Translations under genes and position numbers: made by a program | Assembly: GCA_026929865.2 (NCBI GenBank) | Contig: CM049404.1 | Span: 12,980,501 to 13,044,500 of the forward strand | Direction: 5' to 3' | Length of the DNA stretch: 64,000 nucleotides | DNA from: Hyperoplus lanceolatus | Lineage: Eukaryota; Chordata; Actinopteri; Uranoscopiformes; Ammodytidae | Part shown: positions 1 through 12,100 of the stretch, one piece after another | Position numbering within the stretch: the stretch's first letter is position 1 | Layout: each line of letters opens with the position of its first letter | The notes under the pieces: generated by a model | What the model saw: the letters and a program-made list of their open reading frames with translations, nothing else | The model's database searches: none | Told to the model about the DNA's origin: nothing

Positions 1-451
1 GCAGCCCCGAGGTGGTGTTGTTGTTGGAGAAGAAAAAATAAAAAATGGAAGGGGGGGGGGGGGTGGGGGTCATGTGGGACGGATGAAATCAAGAAGTAAA
101 TAAATGAATCAATGAATGAATAATGGATTGGGCCTCTTGGAGAGCAGCGATGCAGTATTAATAACTGACTCTTACTGTTCGTCTCTGTGTCATCACTGAT
201 ACTCTTAGGTGGACCGTGGCCAGCATAACACACTGCTGATCTGTACATTCGATCCGGATTACGAACTTTCTTCAGTCCTTCAGGAGGCAAGAGAGAAAAG
301 TAGAGAAAAGTCGAGGAAAAGGAGAAGCATTCTTCCAGCTATAGTGCTGAGCAGACTAAGCAAAAACTCCCACATGCAAGCAATATCAACAGAAGCCACA
401 CAGTATAGAAATACATTTGGAATATACAAGAGCTGTTGGGAAAAAGTTAGG

Positions 452-491
452 CTACTACTACTTCTACTACTACTACTTCTACTACTACTAC

Positions 492-533
<42 letters not shown>
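452..533. repeat. CTA/AAT compound trinucleotide microsatellite
   Basis: CTA triplets with TTC interruptions run directly into AAT triplets. A poly-Leu/poly-Ile open frame through this stretch is only the translation of the repeat. Confidence 0.95.
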
Positions 534-535
<2 letters not shown>

Positions 536-1936
536 GAAATCCATTAATATGTTTATAGTCATTTAAAACAGTGATGTACTCCATTGATTGTATGTAATGG
601 TACCTACAAGTAAAACAGACAGAAATAAGGGTCTTTGTAGCTCTGGCCTGCTTTGATACGGGTCAATAACGCTCCCTAAGTAACCGTGGTAAACTGGATG
701 AATTGATACAATCAATCAGTGGAAGTCGTGCAAAGCAGTCAGCATAGAGGTCTGTTACAGGCAGGCATTAGGAACGATACGTCCCAGTAACCACAGACCG
801 GATCTGGGTCCTATCCATCCACACCTCACTGATTCAATTAAAAAGGCTGTGGTGGTGGTGGTGGGAAGGAGCAAATAAATAAATAAATGGTAGCGCCTGA
901 TTCGACACAAAACTTGGGGAGAGCAAGTCGTCCGACAACACGAGGAGGTTAAATTCATCCTTCTTTACAAATACAGGGCGGGGGAAATATTTACACCATT
1001 GCTGCTGCACAAGCACTTTTTGTAAGTTAATGCGTTGCTTGCTTGATGTTTTGCTGCTGCCGCTTCACCCTGAACATTGAGTGAAATGATAACATCATGA
1101 AACTTTTTTTTTTTTTTTTTTTAAATTGCACCCCCGCTTGAAAAATAAAAGAGAAATATGTCTTCCAGCACAGTTTCGGGGCAACAGGCCTAATTCACAA
1201 TATCGCAGAAAGCAATCGTCGTTGATTGTTTCTGTTGTCGCCAAAAGTTCAAACTGCACTACGGTTTTGATTTGTGAAGTTTACTTAACAAACCTGTGTG
1301 AGTTTTATTTGTCGGTAAACTGCCCTGGTAATCACCGGCCTCATATTTAACTCATTTTAAATCTAAGTAAATATGCTAAACTGCTGTGCCAGCTCTGCAA
1401 CCAAAAAACAGACAGTATCAAGATTAAACTCTAGAGGTACTTAAACACAGCATTTCTTCTTCAGGTGCATTGCAACATCAAAAAAGTGATAGTAGCTTGT
1501 GTTTACAAAAGTGATTATTTCATTTCACACACATTTGGCTCTGGCAATATTTGTACGACTAAATGCTCTGGTAGACACATACGACCACTGGCTGCAGTTG
1601 TATCCAAAGCAGTCTCAGTGTAACACCTATCAAGCCTGTCTTTCCAGGGCCCTCCAGGCCTTGTACTTTAAGTGTAAGGGACCCACAGTGTTTTTATAAG
1701 TGTGAAGGAGGGGGAAAAAATACCCCCAAGGGCCCTGACAATCAGTTAGGCTGGATAGAAATACCCCGGGATGTAAACATTACACCACTGTGTGAGACTG
1801 GGTCACGGCCCCTGGGTTTAACACAAGACGTAACCCTCAGTTGTTGTGGGCCATCATAAGACCTGCCAAACAACTAAGAGAGCCCAGCACTGCCCGCATG
1901 TACCACAAGGACAAAAGGTTAAAGAAACACCGTTTA

Positions 1937-1944
1937 ACTCTCTC

Positions 1945-1975
<31 letters not shown>

Positions 1976-1980
1976 TTCTC
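1937..1980. repeat. (CT)n dinucleotide microsatellite
   Basis: CT repeat with one CG interruption, inside the presumed camta1 intron 1. Confidence 0.95.
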
Positions 1981-4277
1981 GTTACCCGACATCCAGGGAA
2001 ATGTCACGTATAAAAACTGTAAAAGTGACGTACACTGATGAAGCATGTTCTGCTTTAACGAACAGTCAAAATTAGAAAGAAAAACTGGACGCAGGAGTAA
2101 AGATTAAGCATGACAGCTCTGTGTAAAAGTAAAAGCTCCAAGGGCCAGGTTTGCATGAGACGAAAACGCATGAAGGTAAGAAGCACTCTCTCTCTTTCTC
2201 TCCCTCTCTTTATGCTCCCCTTGCTCCTCCACCTCCTTTTTCCACTGACCGGCCTCACAGGAACACTGAAAATAACTTAACCTGCTCAGCACTGGGACTT
2301 TCAAGCAAGGGTTTTCAATGAGCGTTGGGTGTGTTGGAGAGAGGCATCCACATATGAACAACCGGAGCCTATTTGTTAAGTTCAGGCAATGTAGATGAAT
2401 ACATTACAGCTATACGCCACAGTGAAGTCATTACTATCATAAAACCCAGATGTCTTCATTTTTTGTCATAGCCACAGACAGATCCCTCCTATGGTAATTG
2501 TCCTCCTGAAGCTCAATAGCACCCCCTGGTGGCGCTCTGCTTAGTGGTTGGCACATTGACATCCAAACAACTGAATTCCTCCCAGTCTTTTATCATCTCC
2601 CCTCACATGGACCGAGCCGAAGCAATTTGTTTACACTCATTTGAGACATTAAAGGGAGTCCGCAGCCAAAGGGATTGGTGTTTGAGGTTACTGACACCAA
2701 ACTATGACAGAGGTCCATTCAATTTGGAAGCCTGCAAACGAAAATGAGCGGCTCAGAAACGGTTGAACCTAACAATTTATGTTCTGTTTGTCTTTTATTC
2801 TCTCTCCCTCTCTCAAATTATGCAGCCAATTATAAAGTCTATGACAAGTCTTTTGCTCCACCCCAAGGGTCGATATATATAATAATCAATACATGTATTC
2901 AAAATATCACAAGTTTGAGGGAGAAATAAGCAAGAAAATACTGTACTAATGAGTGAATGTTCTACTCAATTCAACTCATCAAACAACTGAAGTTAAAGAG
3001 AAATATTTGACGTAACTGAGACCAGCTATAGCAGAAAAGGTGACGTAAGCATATTGAGTATATTCCATGAGATTCTATGACATTTTTGAGTAGCTTTTTG
3101 TTTTTTTATGATCCGACAATGTGAAACAGAAATTGAAAACACTCATTGGAGTCTGGAAAAGCTGCCACCTGGCTTTAAAAGCTATAGCCCTCTTACATTT
3201 TATGTCTTATCCCTTTTCTCATATGTTTCTTTGAATTACTCACCCAAAAAATCCATTGTCTTGGCTGAACGAGAGCAGATCTCAGTCTCATGCATATGTT
3301 TTGCAGTAAAATAGCCCACTAAACAGGGAATAAGGAAGTCTAGTGCATTTCATTTTAAGTTAGTGAGCCGTATGGAATAAGCTTAGGGGTTGAAAGTAAT
3401 CATTGTGTCCTATGTGTTAAGTAGTGGAATGGGCAGACTGCTGGAAATCCCACTCTCTCCATCCTCCCTGCCTCCTCCAGTGTGATGGCATTTCATTGCA
3501 AGTGCGATAGGGCATTGCAAGCAGAGCGGACATCGCTACCTTTTGATGCTTATGTCTCCAACCAAATACAATGGTACTGTACATTTGGCATTAGAAGAAC
3601 ATAATAGTCGCTCATTAGAAGATAAGAAATTTAAAAACATATCACTTCTGACACGTTAAGCACTAATCGCTGAAACCCTCGCACTTCAACGGGGAAGTAC
3701 ACGACCCCTCTCCCAAGGCGGAGAAAAAGCAAAATAAAAAACTAAGACGGCTATCGTTAAAAACATGAAAATTATTATTACACCGCCTTCAAAACAAGCG
3801 TCGCTAAGCGGTTGTGGAAGAGAGCCGTGTTCGCAGATACACTGAACACAACCACGGCGCTTTTTAAAGCTGGGTAATACGGGAAGAAGTTAGTCGATGC
3901 CAATGACATGTTGTCATTAACTTAGCCTTGTTGTTAACAACTTGAATTGCTCGCCATTTGACAAGAATCGCGGGCGAAGTCAACGGTAAACGCTGCTACT
4001 TTAAGCACGCGGGCTGTTTGTCCCCGTGGCGTGCTTTAAATGTGGGCTACGATGGGAATAGTAGCTGGCTAGAAATGCAAGCTAATATTAGCTGGCTAGG
4101 TGATGTCTCTCCACGTTTTGAGCTGCCTAGTCGGAGGAAAACAGCAGAGCCCGTATTTCCAACGGAAATTTCTCCACTTGCCCTCGCGCGTCTGTCATCT
4201 CCGCTCGGAGTTGCGGCTGTTCTAAAAAATCACAGAGCAGTCATACTAGTAAATTAATCCCATTATATTTCTCTTAC

Positions 4278-4322
4278 CTTCCGGCTTGTTTTCGGCAGCC
4301 ATTTCCCCTTCACGCGCAACAT
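4278..4322 (-). CDS. camta1: camta1 first coding exon (calmodulin-binding transcription activator 1), partial gene
   Basis: On the minus strand an ATG at 4322-4320 opens a 15-codon exon, MLRVKGKWLPKTSRK, followed at once by a GTAAG donor in phase 0. Human CAMTA1 begins with a 15-residue exon MWRAEGKWLPKTSRK that ends at the same phase, so 11 of 15 residues match, including the whole GKWLPKTSRK run. CAMTA1 is a nuclear transcription factor with a CG-1 DNA-binding domain, an IPT/TIG fold, ankyrin repeats and IQ motifs. None of those domains lies in this exon, and the following exon is not seen in the 4.2 kb to the window edge. The upstream leader (4323 to about 4450) is rich in CTCC/GGAG and CpG, as expected for a promoter-proximal exon. 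The gene is divergent from dnajc11, matching the human order. Whether this is the camta1a or camta1b copy cannot be told. Confidence 0.8.
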
Positions 4323-6142
4323 CCTCCTCCTCCTCACGACCGTGGGTACCACGCGCGTGCACGGCGAGGACAGCACGAGGAGGGACTGGAGGAGCAGGCG
4401 GCGAGTCGGTCCGGCCGAGGAGAACTTACCATTGGCTGTGAGGCGGTGACTGACAAGAGAGGCTCCGGGATGAAAAACACATCTCCCCCTCACCTTGACA
4501 AGACCAGCCGGGGTTTTTTTTTTTAATTTTTTTTTTCTTTAGTTTTTTTGGTTGTTGTTTTTTTACTGTCAATTTAAAAAAGCTGAGAGACGCTACAGCT
4601 TTGACATGACTATAAACCTACTATGTTAAACTAGGGTGTTGTGTTTTGAAATATGTAAAACAATAAACTTAATGCTCAGTAAGTGAGGTGTGTGCATTCA
4701 CGAGGCTAAATTGGGATGTTTGTAAGCCTCCTTTAAGTTTTGACTTTCCAACACATCTAACATCAGTCTGCTTATCTAAACTGATAACAGGAAACCCCTC
4801 TGCATAATAAATGTTCATTATTGCAAGTCTTGTTTTAGTTTAAATGTTGATTTTAGTATATTTATTATCAATCAGTATCAGTTGTTGTTCCCAGCCAGGG
4901 AGCACTGGGCATAGGCTATAGCTTATCAAAAAACAAACAGCAAAACTTCAGTAGACACATCAACAGTCTGTACAGTGTATCAATCAAGTGTCCAGATGTC
5001 AGTTTAGACTTTAAAGCCTGTGGACTAGTTCATTCCCTTGTAAACATGTCTAACCAATTTCAGATGATGGCACCATGATACTGGAGGCGGCGGTATTTTC
5101 CAGGAGATGTCGATCCAACCTCTTATGTGACAATTTGGTGCTGGTGATGGAGTCCATCTAAAACAGTTCTGTCAGGCACTGGGGGGTCTGTCTGATGCAC
5201 CGATTTGAAGGCCAATTGCCAACACAGTTGCTTTTTAATTCCATCCACAATGATGTGAAGGTTTTCAACTTCCATCATTGTGGTGCAGCAGTTACATAGT
5301 CTAGACAATGGCATGGCTTCATTAAACGACTACAGGCAATCTAATAACAGATTGTGCTTAACAGATTGTGCTTAATAGACTTTGCTTTTGGCACCCGCTT
5401 CAACTACAGCACTTAAAGACAGACTTCAGCTCATATTAAGAGGCCGGTGGCCGGCAGTGCTGAAATGCAGAAATGCAGTGTATGGTTTGAGGTGGTGGTG
5501 CTGAAAGGACAGCTCCTCTGCTGCCTGCTGCTGCTCATACCCACTGTATAGTATACTACGGCTTGTTGTTATTGCAAAGAAAGTAATAATGAACTAATGA
5601 AATACCTAATGCAATGTGGTGAAGTGATTTTCTCATTCCTTGCCTTAATTGTCCCTGGGTGGATAGGATGCAGACAATATCCCTTTGGAATTAGGTACAG
5701 GTACCTATCTTCAATATGCATTTCAATGCACCAAGAAATAAACTCTAAACTCAAATTAGTGTTTTTCTTAATGCAAAATTAAGTGGCCTAGCTATGTTTG
5801 GTACTGGCAAATGTTATTATGATAATAAAGAACTGACATTCAAGTGAATAAATAAGAATAAGTTAAACAAGAATTTCACATATCATTTATCATTGGCTGC
5901 TCCATAGCTTTGACACTATACTTTTTACATTGGAAACAGGTCGCATACTCTGAGCGTTATCTCCGCAACAATACTCATAACTTAGCCCAAAAACAATGAA
6001 AAACTGAACATTTTACTCCCCACTAATATGAATACAGTTGCTGTGTCGTCGTTCATCCCGCACACGAGGGGGCGACAGAGCGCCTAAAGACTCCCATGGA
6101 AGACCCAAAATCACACGAAGAAGAAGATGACCGGGTGTAAAC
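4323..6142. promoter_or_regulatory. Shared upstream region between divergent camta1 and dnajc11
   Basis: About 1.8 kb separate the camta1 start codon (minus) from the dnajc11 start codon (plus). The camta1 side (about 4290-4500) is CpG-rich. The dnajc11 leader just before 6143 carries GAAGAAGAAG purine triplets. T-rich runs occur at 4513-4565. No TATA box was seen near either start. No convincing coding exon is present between the two genes. Confidence 0.5.
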
Positions 6143-9100
6143 ATGGCGTCTGCCTTGGACGATGATGAGATCCTGAACGATGATTATTACTCCCTGCTAA
6201 ATGTCAGACGAGAGGTACTAAACGCAGTTGTGACCTGAGTGGATGTGTGTGCTGGTGCATGCGGTAGACCCTCTGTAAGCTTTGCCCCGCCGTTATTTAA
6301 CGGTTGCTCGTATAAACACATGTAAAGTTAGCTAGGCGGCTAGCTTGTGACCCTCGACATTGATTTTCCTGTGCTGTGACTCTTCGGCTGAAACTTTGAT
6401 AGACGCACAACAGGTTGTGGGGGTCACGAGTGTTTCCCACCATGAGTTGTCAGTCGATTAAATGTGATAGAGAGTCCTTTGTTATCGTGGTAATGTGTCA
6501 GATAATGTGAAGGAACTCGAGTTATTTTCAGTTTCATTATGATTACTGAAGACTGTGGACAGTGCTAACTAGCTAATGCTACAACTTCATGCAACACTTA
6601 CAGTTGATGAGATTACACTAATGGGATCAGGCAGCAGCTTTCGATCTGAATCATTCAACTTGTAAATTTGAGAACAATACGCGTGATATGCAGATGACAC
6701 TGACAAAAAAGACAATTTGAACTTATAATATGAACGGGGACATGCTGTTCTCAACAGCACCTAAATATTGCTCAATGTTTATGTTACTTTGAATTAGCAT
6801 ATTATTAAAGTGGCCGAGCATGAAAAGATAAAATATGCACTAAAAAATGCTTTCATGAAAAATTCTCATTCAAAAATATTAATCCCATGTTGTCTATGTA
6901 TGCTATCCACTAAAAGACAAACGAAGTAATGTTTTTTATGACAGTTATTTCCAATTTGAAAACATTTTGACATTATTAGACTAAATTGCATAGCTATTAC
7001 TGAATTACAAGCTGTGAATATGTTCTCATTAACTATTATGATTAACGGGTGGTACCTTCTGCACCATAGTCTCTCTCCTAACCATCTAAATATAGTCTTG
7101 AGTTGAAGATCAGGTTTCTTAATTTACCATATGCGCAACATATAGCCTACGTGCGCAGTCGTCCTCCGTCCCCCTCCCAACAACGCAACATCCAAAAAAG
7201 AGATGAAAGGAGACAAGGGAATCTAAAGAAACAGTAGCAAGGTTCCATCCTGGGCTGTTTTGTGAACATTCATCTAACCACTGAATGGCATTTTAGCAGG
7301 GATGAAAGAATTCATGGAGTTTGAACAGGTGTTGACTTGTAAATTAAGTTTGAAGTAGGGGTGGGTTCAGAAATGGAAACATAATTCCTGGTTTTTCTAC
7401 ACTGTTGATGAAGTTTCCTCTGCACAAGTGCACTCATTTTCTCCATATCAACTTTGTGTTTCAGGCGACGCAAGATGAGCTGAAGGCGGCATATAGGAGA
7501 CTATGCATGCTGTATCACCCAGACAAACACCGGGACCCTGAGCTAAAGCGTCAGGCTGAGCAGCTTTTCAACCTTGTACATGAAGCTTATGAAGGTAAAG
7601 AAAAAACTGCAATCACATCAAAGACAACTCTAAGCTTATGTAGACTTTGAACAGGTTATGGTCAACATTGCATTATTTGGAGAGAAAAAATAAACTACTC
7701 CGATGTTAATGTTATTGCTGGTTATCCATGTCTTTCTAGTGCTTAAAGACCCACAGGCACGAGCTATCTACGATATCTATGGCAAGCGAGGACTCGATGT
7801 TGAAGGCTGGGAGGTAAGTCCATTAGTCACTACTGTACACAATACTCTATTCACTTACCAACTGTTTTTGTTTTTTTTACCTTGGTCAGAATGGTCAGGA
7901 TAGTGTGTTTTTCATGTGCGTCTATCGATGGCTGCCTTCCATTAGAACAAAGATTTAGAGAGAAAAGTATATACTTAGCATCTGTCTCTTGCATTAGAGC
8001 AAGGTATAGTTTGGAGGAGCTTTTGTTAAATTTGACTTTTACTTAAGAAATTTCAGCTTTTAGACATAGTTATATTTTGACCATATGACTTTGGACCCAG
8101 TTGATACAAATGTGTGTGCCATTGAGTCATCAAGAGTATAACATCAAAAGAAATGTTGTGCCTAAAAGTTGTTCTCAGTTTTATTCACCATTAAGATTCC
8201 TGCAGTCTAACTGTTATGCCCTAGTCTAAAGGTTCCAAGACACAACACAAAGTAGTTATTTGCCTGGGCCCAAAACCAGCAAGCAAACAGTGATGTAAGT
8301 TTGACACATTTAAGTATTTATTCAAAAAACAAGTGAGCAATATATTTACAGTTATTATTATTATTTAATTTATTTAAAAGGGACAATGTACAGTTAGAAC
8401 ATAAATGTTGCCATTTGATGCACTATACCAGATTATAGCTTTAAGCTAATTTGCATCTGTAGTCCCTTGGCAGGTCACAAAAATACAACACAGTAACAAG
8501 ACAGATTATTAGTATACAGTGAATGAAGCTCTGTGTCAGGGTGAGGCCAACATAATAAACAAAACCAAATTGTATTGAAATCTAACTAAACCCTAAGAAT
8601 TAAAGAAGAAAACAAAATACAGCTTCTAAGTCAAACTCCCTTATCTAATAATAAAGCTCACCAGGGCAGACACAATTCACAGACACGATTCAGAATATTT
8701 GCTAGCAAGGTTTGGAGGTTGAAAAGCAAGGCGCAGAAAAAATATATTTCTGTTTTTATATGACATCGCCTCTTTAAACTTGCATGAAATAGTTCTGGTT
8801 TTGCTTTGTCCAAGGTTCCTAAACCCATCAATGGTTGACAGTATGTATGACTTAAAGCCACTACGAGTAACATGGCACGTTGGCGTCCCCTTTGGACAAA
8901 AGCGGTAGTATTTTTACGACGCCCGCTGTCGCAAAGCTGTTTTCTAGCTCGTGCCAGGAGCGTGAGTGTGAACTGAGAAGGGAGCAATATAGTGCATGTC
9001 CGTGTGTTGAAAGTGTGAGGACTCTTTTCGGCTCCGTGAGAGTGGTTTTGACACTGCCTGAACTAATGCCAGTCACTGCCACACACACCTGATTGCAATG

Positions 9101-12100
9101 AGTTGATGCAGCAGTGTCACCTAACTACTCTCTCACGGAGCTGAAAGATTACGAAAGCGAATGAACGATAGACGGCAGTTTGTATGGATCACGATGAGGT
9201 AATGTGTTTATGTTGTTGTAAATAATTGCTATTTCATATAATGGTTATCTGATGATGGTGAAGCAAAGCAAACTTTGTGTTAGTACCAACCGCTCATTCA
9301 TTTAGGAGTAAACACTGCAGTCTAGTTTCGCTCTCGTGAAATTGTATACACGTTGCTTGGCAACGCCCTCGTCCCCCCGTAGCCTATATCACTCTTCCTT
9401 TTAGCTTTTCTTCATTGCATCTTCTTTTTTTTCTTTGATGGTTCAGTCACGTTATCAGTCATTATGACGACAAATAACTGTATCAAACAAGGCTCCCGCT
9501 CCCCTTCCCTCACCTGGAGGGATAGGCTTCTCAATTCACGTTGCTGCGCCACACTGAAATCTGCGACCAATACGGATATGTGACCATAGAGCCTGCACGA
9601 GCGAACCGAAAATCGGACTGGGTGTGCGACCATACCAAAAGCAGTAATAAAAACTATTTAAAAATGTCTTTCTTTGCACTGATGGTCTCGTTTGCTGTTA
9701 AAGGTAATTTATGATTATCAGAGGAAACATGAAGCTGTTTAAAAGATATTTAAATGTTACTCGTAGCCGCTTTAATTACTGACTTTTCACAGGAATAACA
9801 TACTAGAGCCGTAAAATTTGTCTGAAATATATTCTACTTTAAGTTTCAATCTGCAGTGTGTGAAGCAGCCACCCTTTTCCTTTACATTCCAATGGTATCT
9901 TCTAACTCCAGGTGGTGGAAAGGAAAAGAACCCCGGCAGAGATTCGAGAAGAGTATGAGCGCCTTCAGAAAGAGCGAGAGGAGAGGAGGCTTCAGCAAAG
10001 GACCAACCCAAAGGTTCGTTCAGGGGAAGATAAACCAGGCCTGCATTGAACGGACTGTGACATAAAGATATTATTAGTAATCTTGTTTCTTTTATATTCG
10101 TCATTAATTACACAGTATCAACTTCTGTCAATTCCTGTTATTTGCAGGGAACGATTAGTGTGGGTATTGATGCCACGGAACTCTTTGACCCCTATGATGA
10201 AGACTTTGAGGATATTTCTGGAGGGGGAGTCCCACATTTGGAAATCAACAAGATGCACATATCACAATCAATAGAGGTAATGCTGCTTCATTTTCCTCAT
10301 GTATTATGTAAATATGCTTTGTATAGGAAGATAAGTAGCCACAGTTAAATCTGTGTTATGAAAGATTTTCTGAGCCAATTCTTATCAAAGGAATCGTTTT
10401 TTTGCGCGTTCCACCGCAGGCTCCTCTTACAACTAAAGACACAGCCATTTTGTCTGGCTCTTTGTCGACCCACAACGGAAATGGAGGTGGCACGGTGAAC
10501 TTGGCCTTGAGGAGAGTCACCTCGACAAAGGGGTGGGGAGAGGTAAGCTGCATTCTCACTGGGGAAGCGGACACACTCATTTTGTGTTTTCTTCCCACGC
10601 CTGCGTGTGTCACAAAGCACACAAAATATTTTAAGTTGTGAAAAGTGATCGGTTTCTTTGTGTGCACAGGTCGAGCTCGGTGCTGGAGACACCCATGGGC
10701 CTCTCCTTGGAATGAAGATATTCCGTAATTTGACGCCTCGATTGTATGTATTGAAATACAACAGAAAATAAATCTTAATTCCGTTTTTTTTTTTTTTTTT
10801 TTTTCTGCAACATAAACCAATCCAGTAACTTTTTATTCCTTTTTTCCCCTCAGCTTTATGACTGCTCACTGCGGTCTCCAGTTTTCACACCGAGGCGTGC
10901 GCCCTGGGGTCACCACCGTGCTGGCCCGTCACTTAGACAAGAACACTATGGGCTATCTGCAGTGGCGCTGGGGGATACAGTCTTCTATGAACACCAGCAT
11001 AGTTAGGGACACCAAGAGCAGCCACTTCACCTTTGCAATGCAGGTTAGCAGCCAGCAGTTATATTTACCCCTAATGCTCGCCAAGATAGCATTACATCAA
11101 CAGATGCTGGTCGGGGTGGTGCCAAAAGGATAATTTCTTTTTTTTTTGTCTCTGCAGCTTGGCATTCCACACACTTTTGCGATGCTGAGCTACCAGTACA
11201 AGTTCCAGGATGAAGACCAGACGAAGATTAAAGGCTCAATAAAGTACGTAAATGTTTTTTTGGAATCGTAAATTCAAAATCCAATTATTGTAGTTCTTAA
11301 TTGGATCTGTTTAGTGTCAATCTGTTTGCACAACAACTCAAATTTCCAGCCATATAAGTTTGCGTCGTTTGCAGCTTTTTGTGCTCAAACCGACAACTCA
11401 AATTCAAGTAAACTCTGCTGGTAGAGAGTTAGTGACTGTGTGTGTGTGTTACAGATCAGGTTTCTTTGGTACTGTGATAGAGTACGGCGCCGAGAGGAAG
11501 ATCAGTCGGCACAGTGTCCTGGGGGCTACTGTCAGTGTGGGCGTGCCCCAAGGTGTCTCCCTCAAGATCAAGTAAGTGTAAGCGCTCTGCTCCAGCTCCC
11601 TGGTTGGTTTACGTCCCAGAGGCCTTTTTTTTTCTCACAGCACTGTTGCCTTGACATCCCAAAGGAATCCAGACAGGACAATATGTCAGCCACTCAAAGT
11701 CATTTTCTGCAAGTTAAGTGCGCTCAGTCCTCAGATATGAGTTTAAAAGTTTAAGCATATACACTATATTTCTTCTTTTCTGTGACACTGATGGAAAACC
11801 GTTGAACATATGGCAGAGTTCATTCTCCAACATATGAGACACATATTTAGTTTTTTACTTTGCGGTGTTCATCCTAATGCAGAAGTAGCTGAGAAACTGC
11901 TTAGAACTTTTATTTCTTTCTGAATTTGACCTTAGTTTTCTGCCATTTTCCGAAAACAACCAAAATATGACATTGACTAACCAATTGAGCAGCCAATTAG
12001 TGGCCACTCCAAACAATAATGGAACCTACTCTCTGTCTGCAGACTAAACAGGGCCAGCCAGACGTATTTCTTCCCTATCCACCTGACCGACCAGCTCCTG

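Larger units (their letters stand above)
1..4277 (-). other. camta1: camta1 intron 1 (partial); no other gene seen
   Basis: This stretch lies downstream, on the minus strand, of the camta1 first coding exon and should be part of its first intron, which is very long in vertebrates. I looked for the next CAMTA1 exon (start of the CG-1 DNA-binding region) and did not find it, so it should lie beyond the window edge. The stretch holds a poly-G run (about 50-76), a CTA/AAT array, a poly-T run (about 1106-1122) and a CT array. Short open frames here show no recognisable domain. Confidence 0.55.

Noticed and set aside
3958-4257. 99-codon plus-strand frame just left of the camta1 exon
   Set aside because: No domain, no splice support, and it lies in the presumed camta1 intron 1 next to the CpG-rich first exon.
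10345-10869. Long minus-strand open frames across dnajc11 exons 6-7
   Set aside because: They run antisense through confirmed exons and an A/T homopolymer and show no domain.
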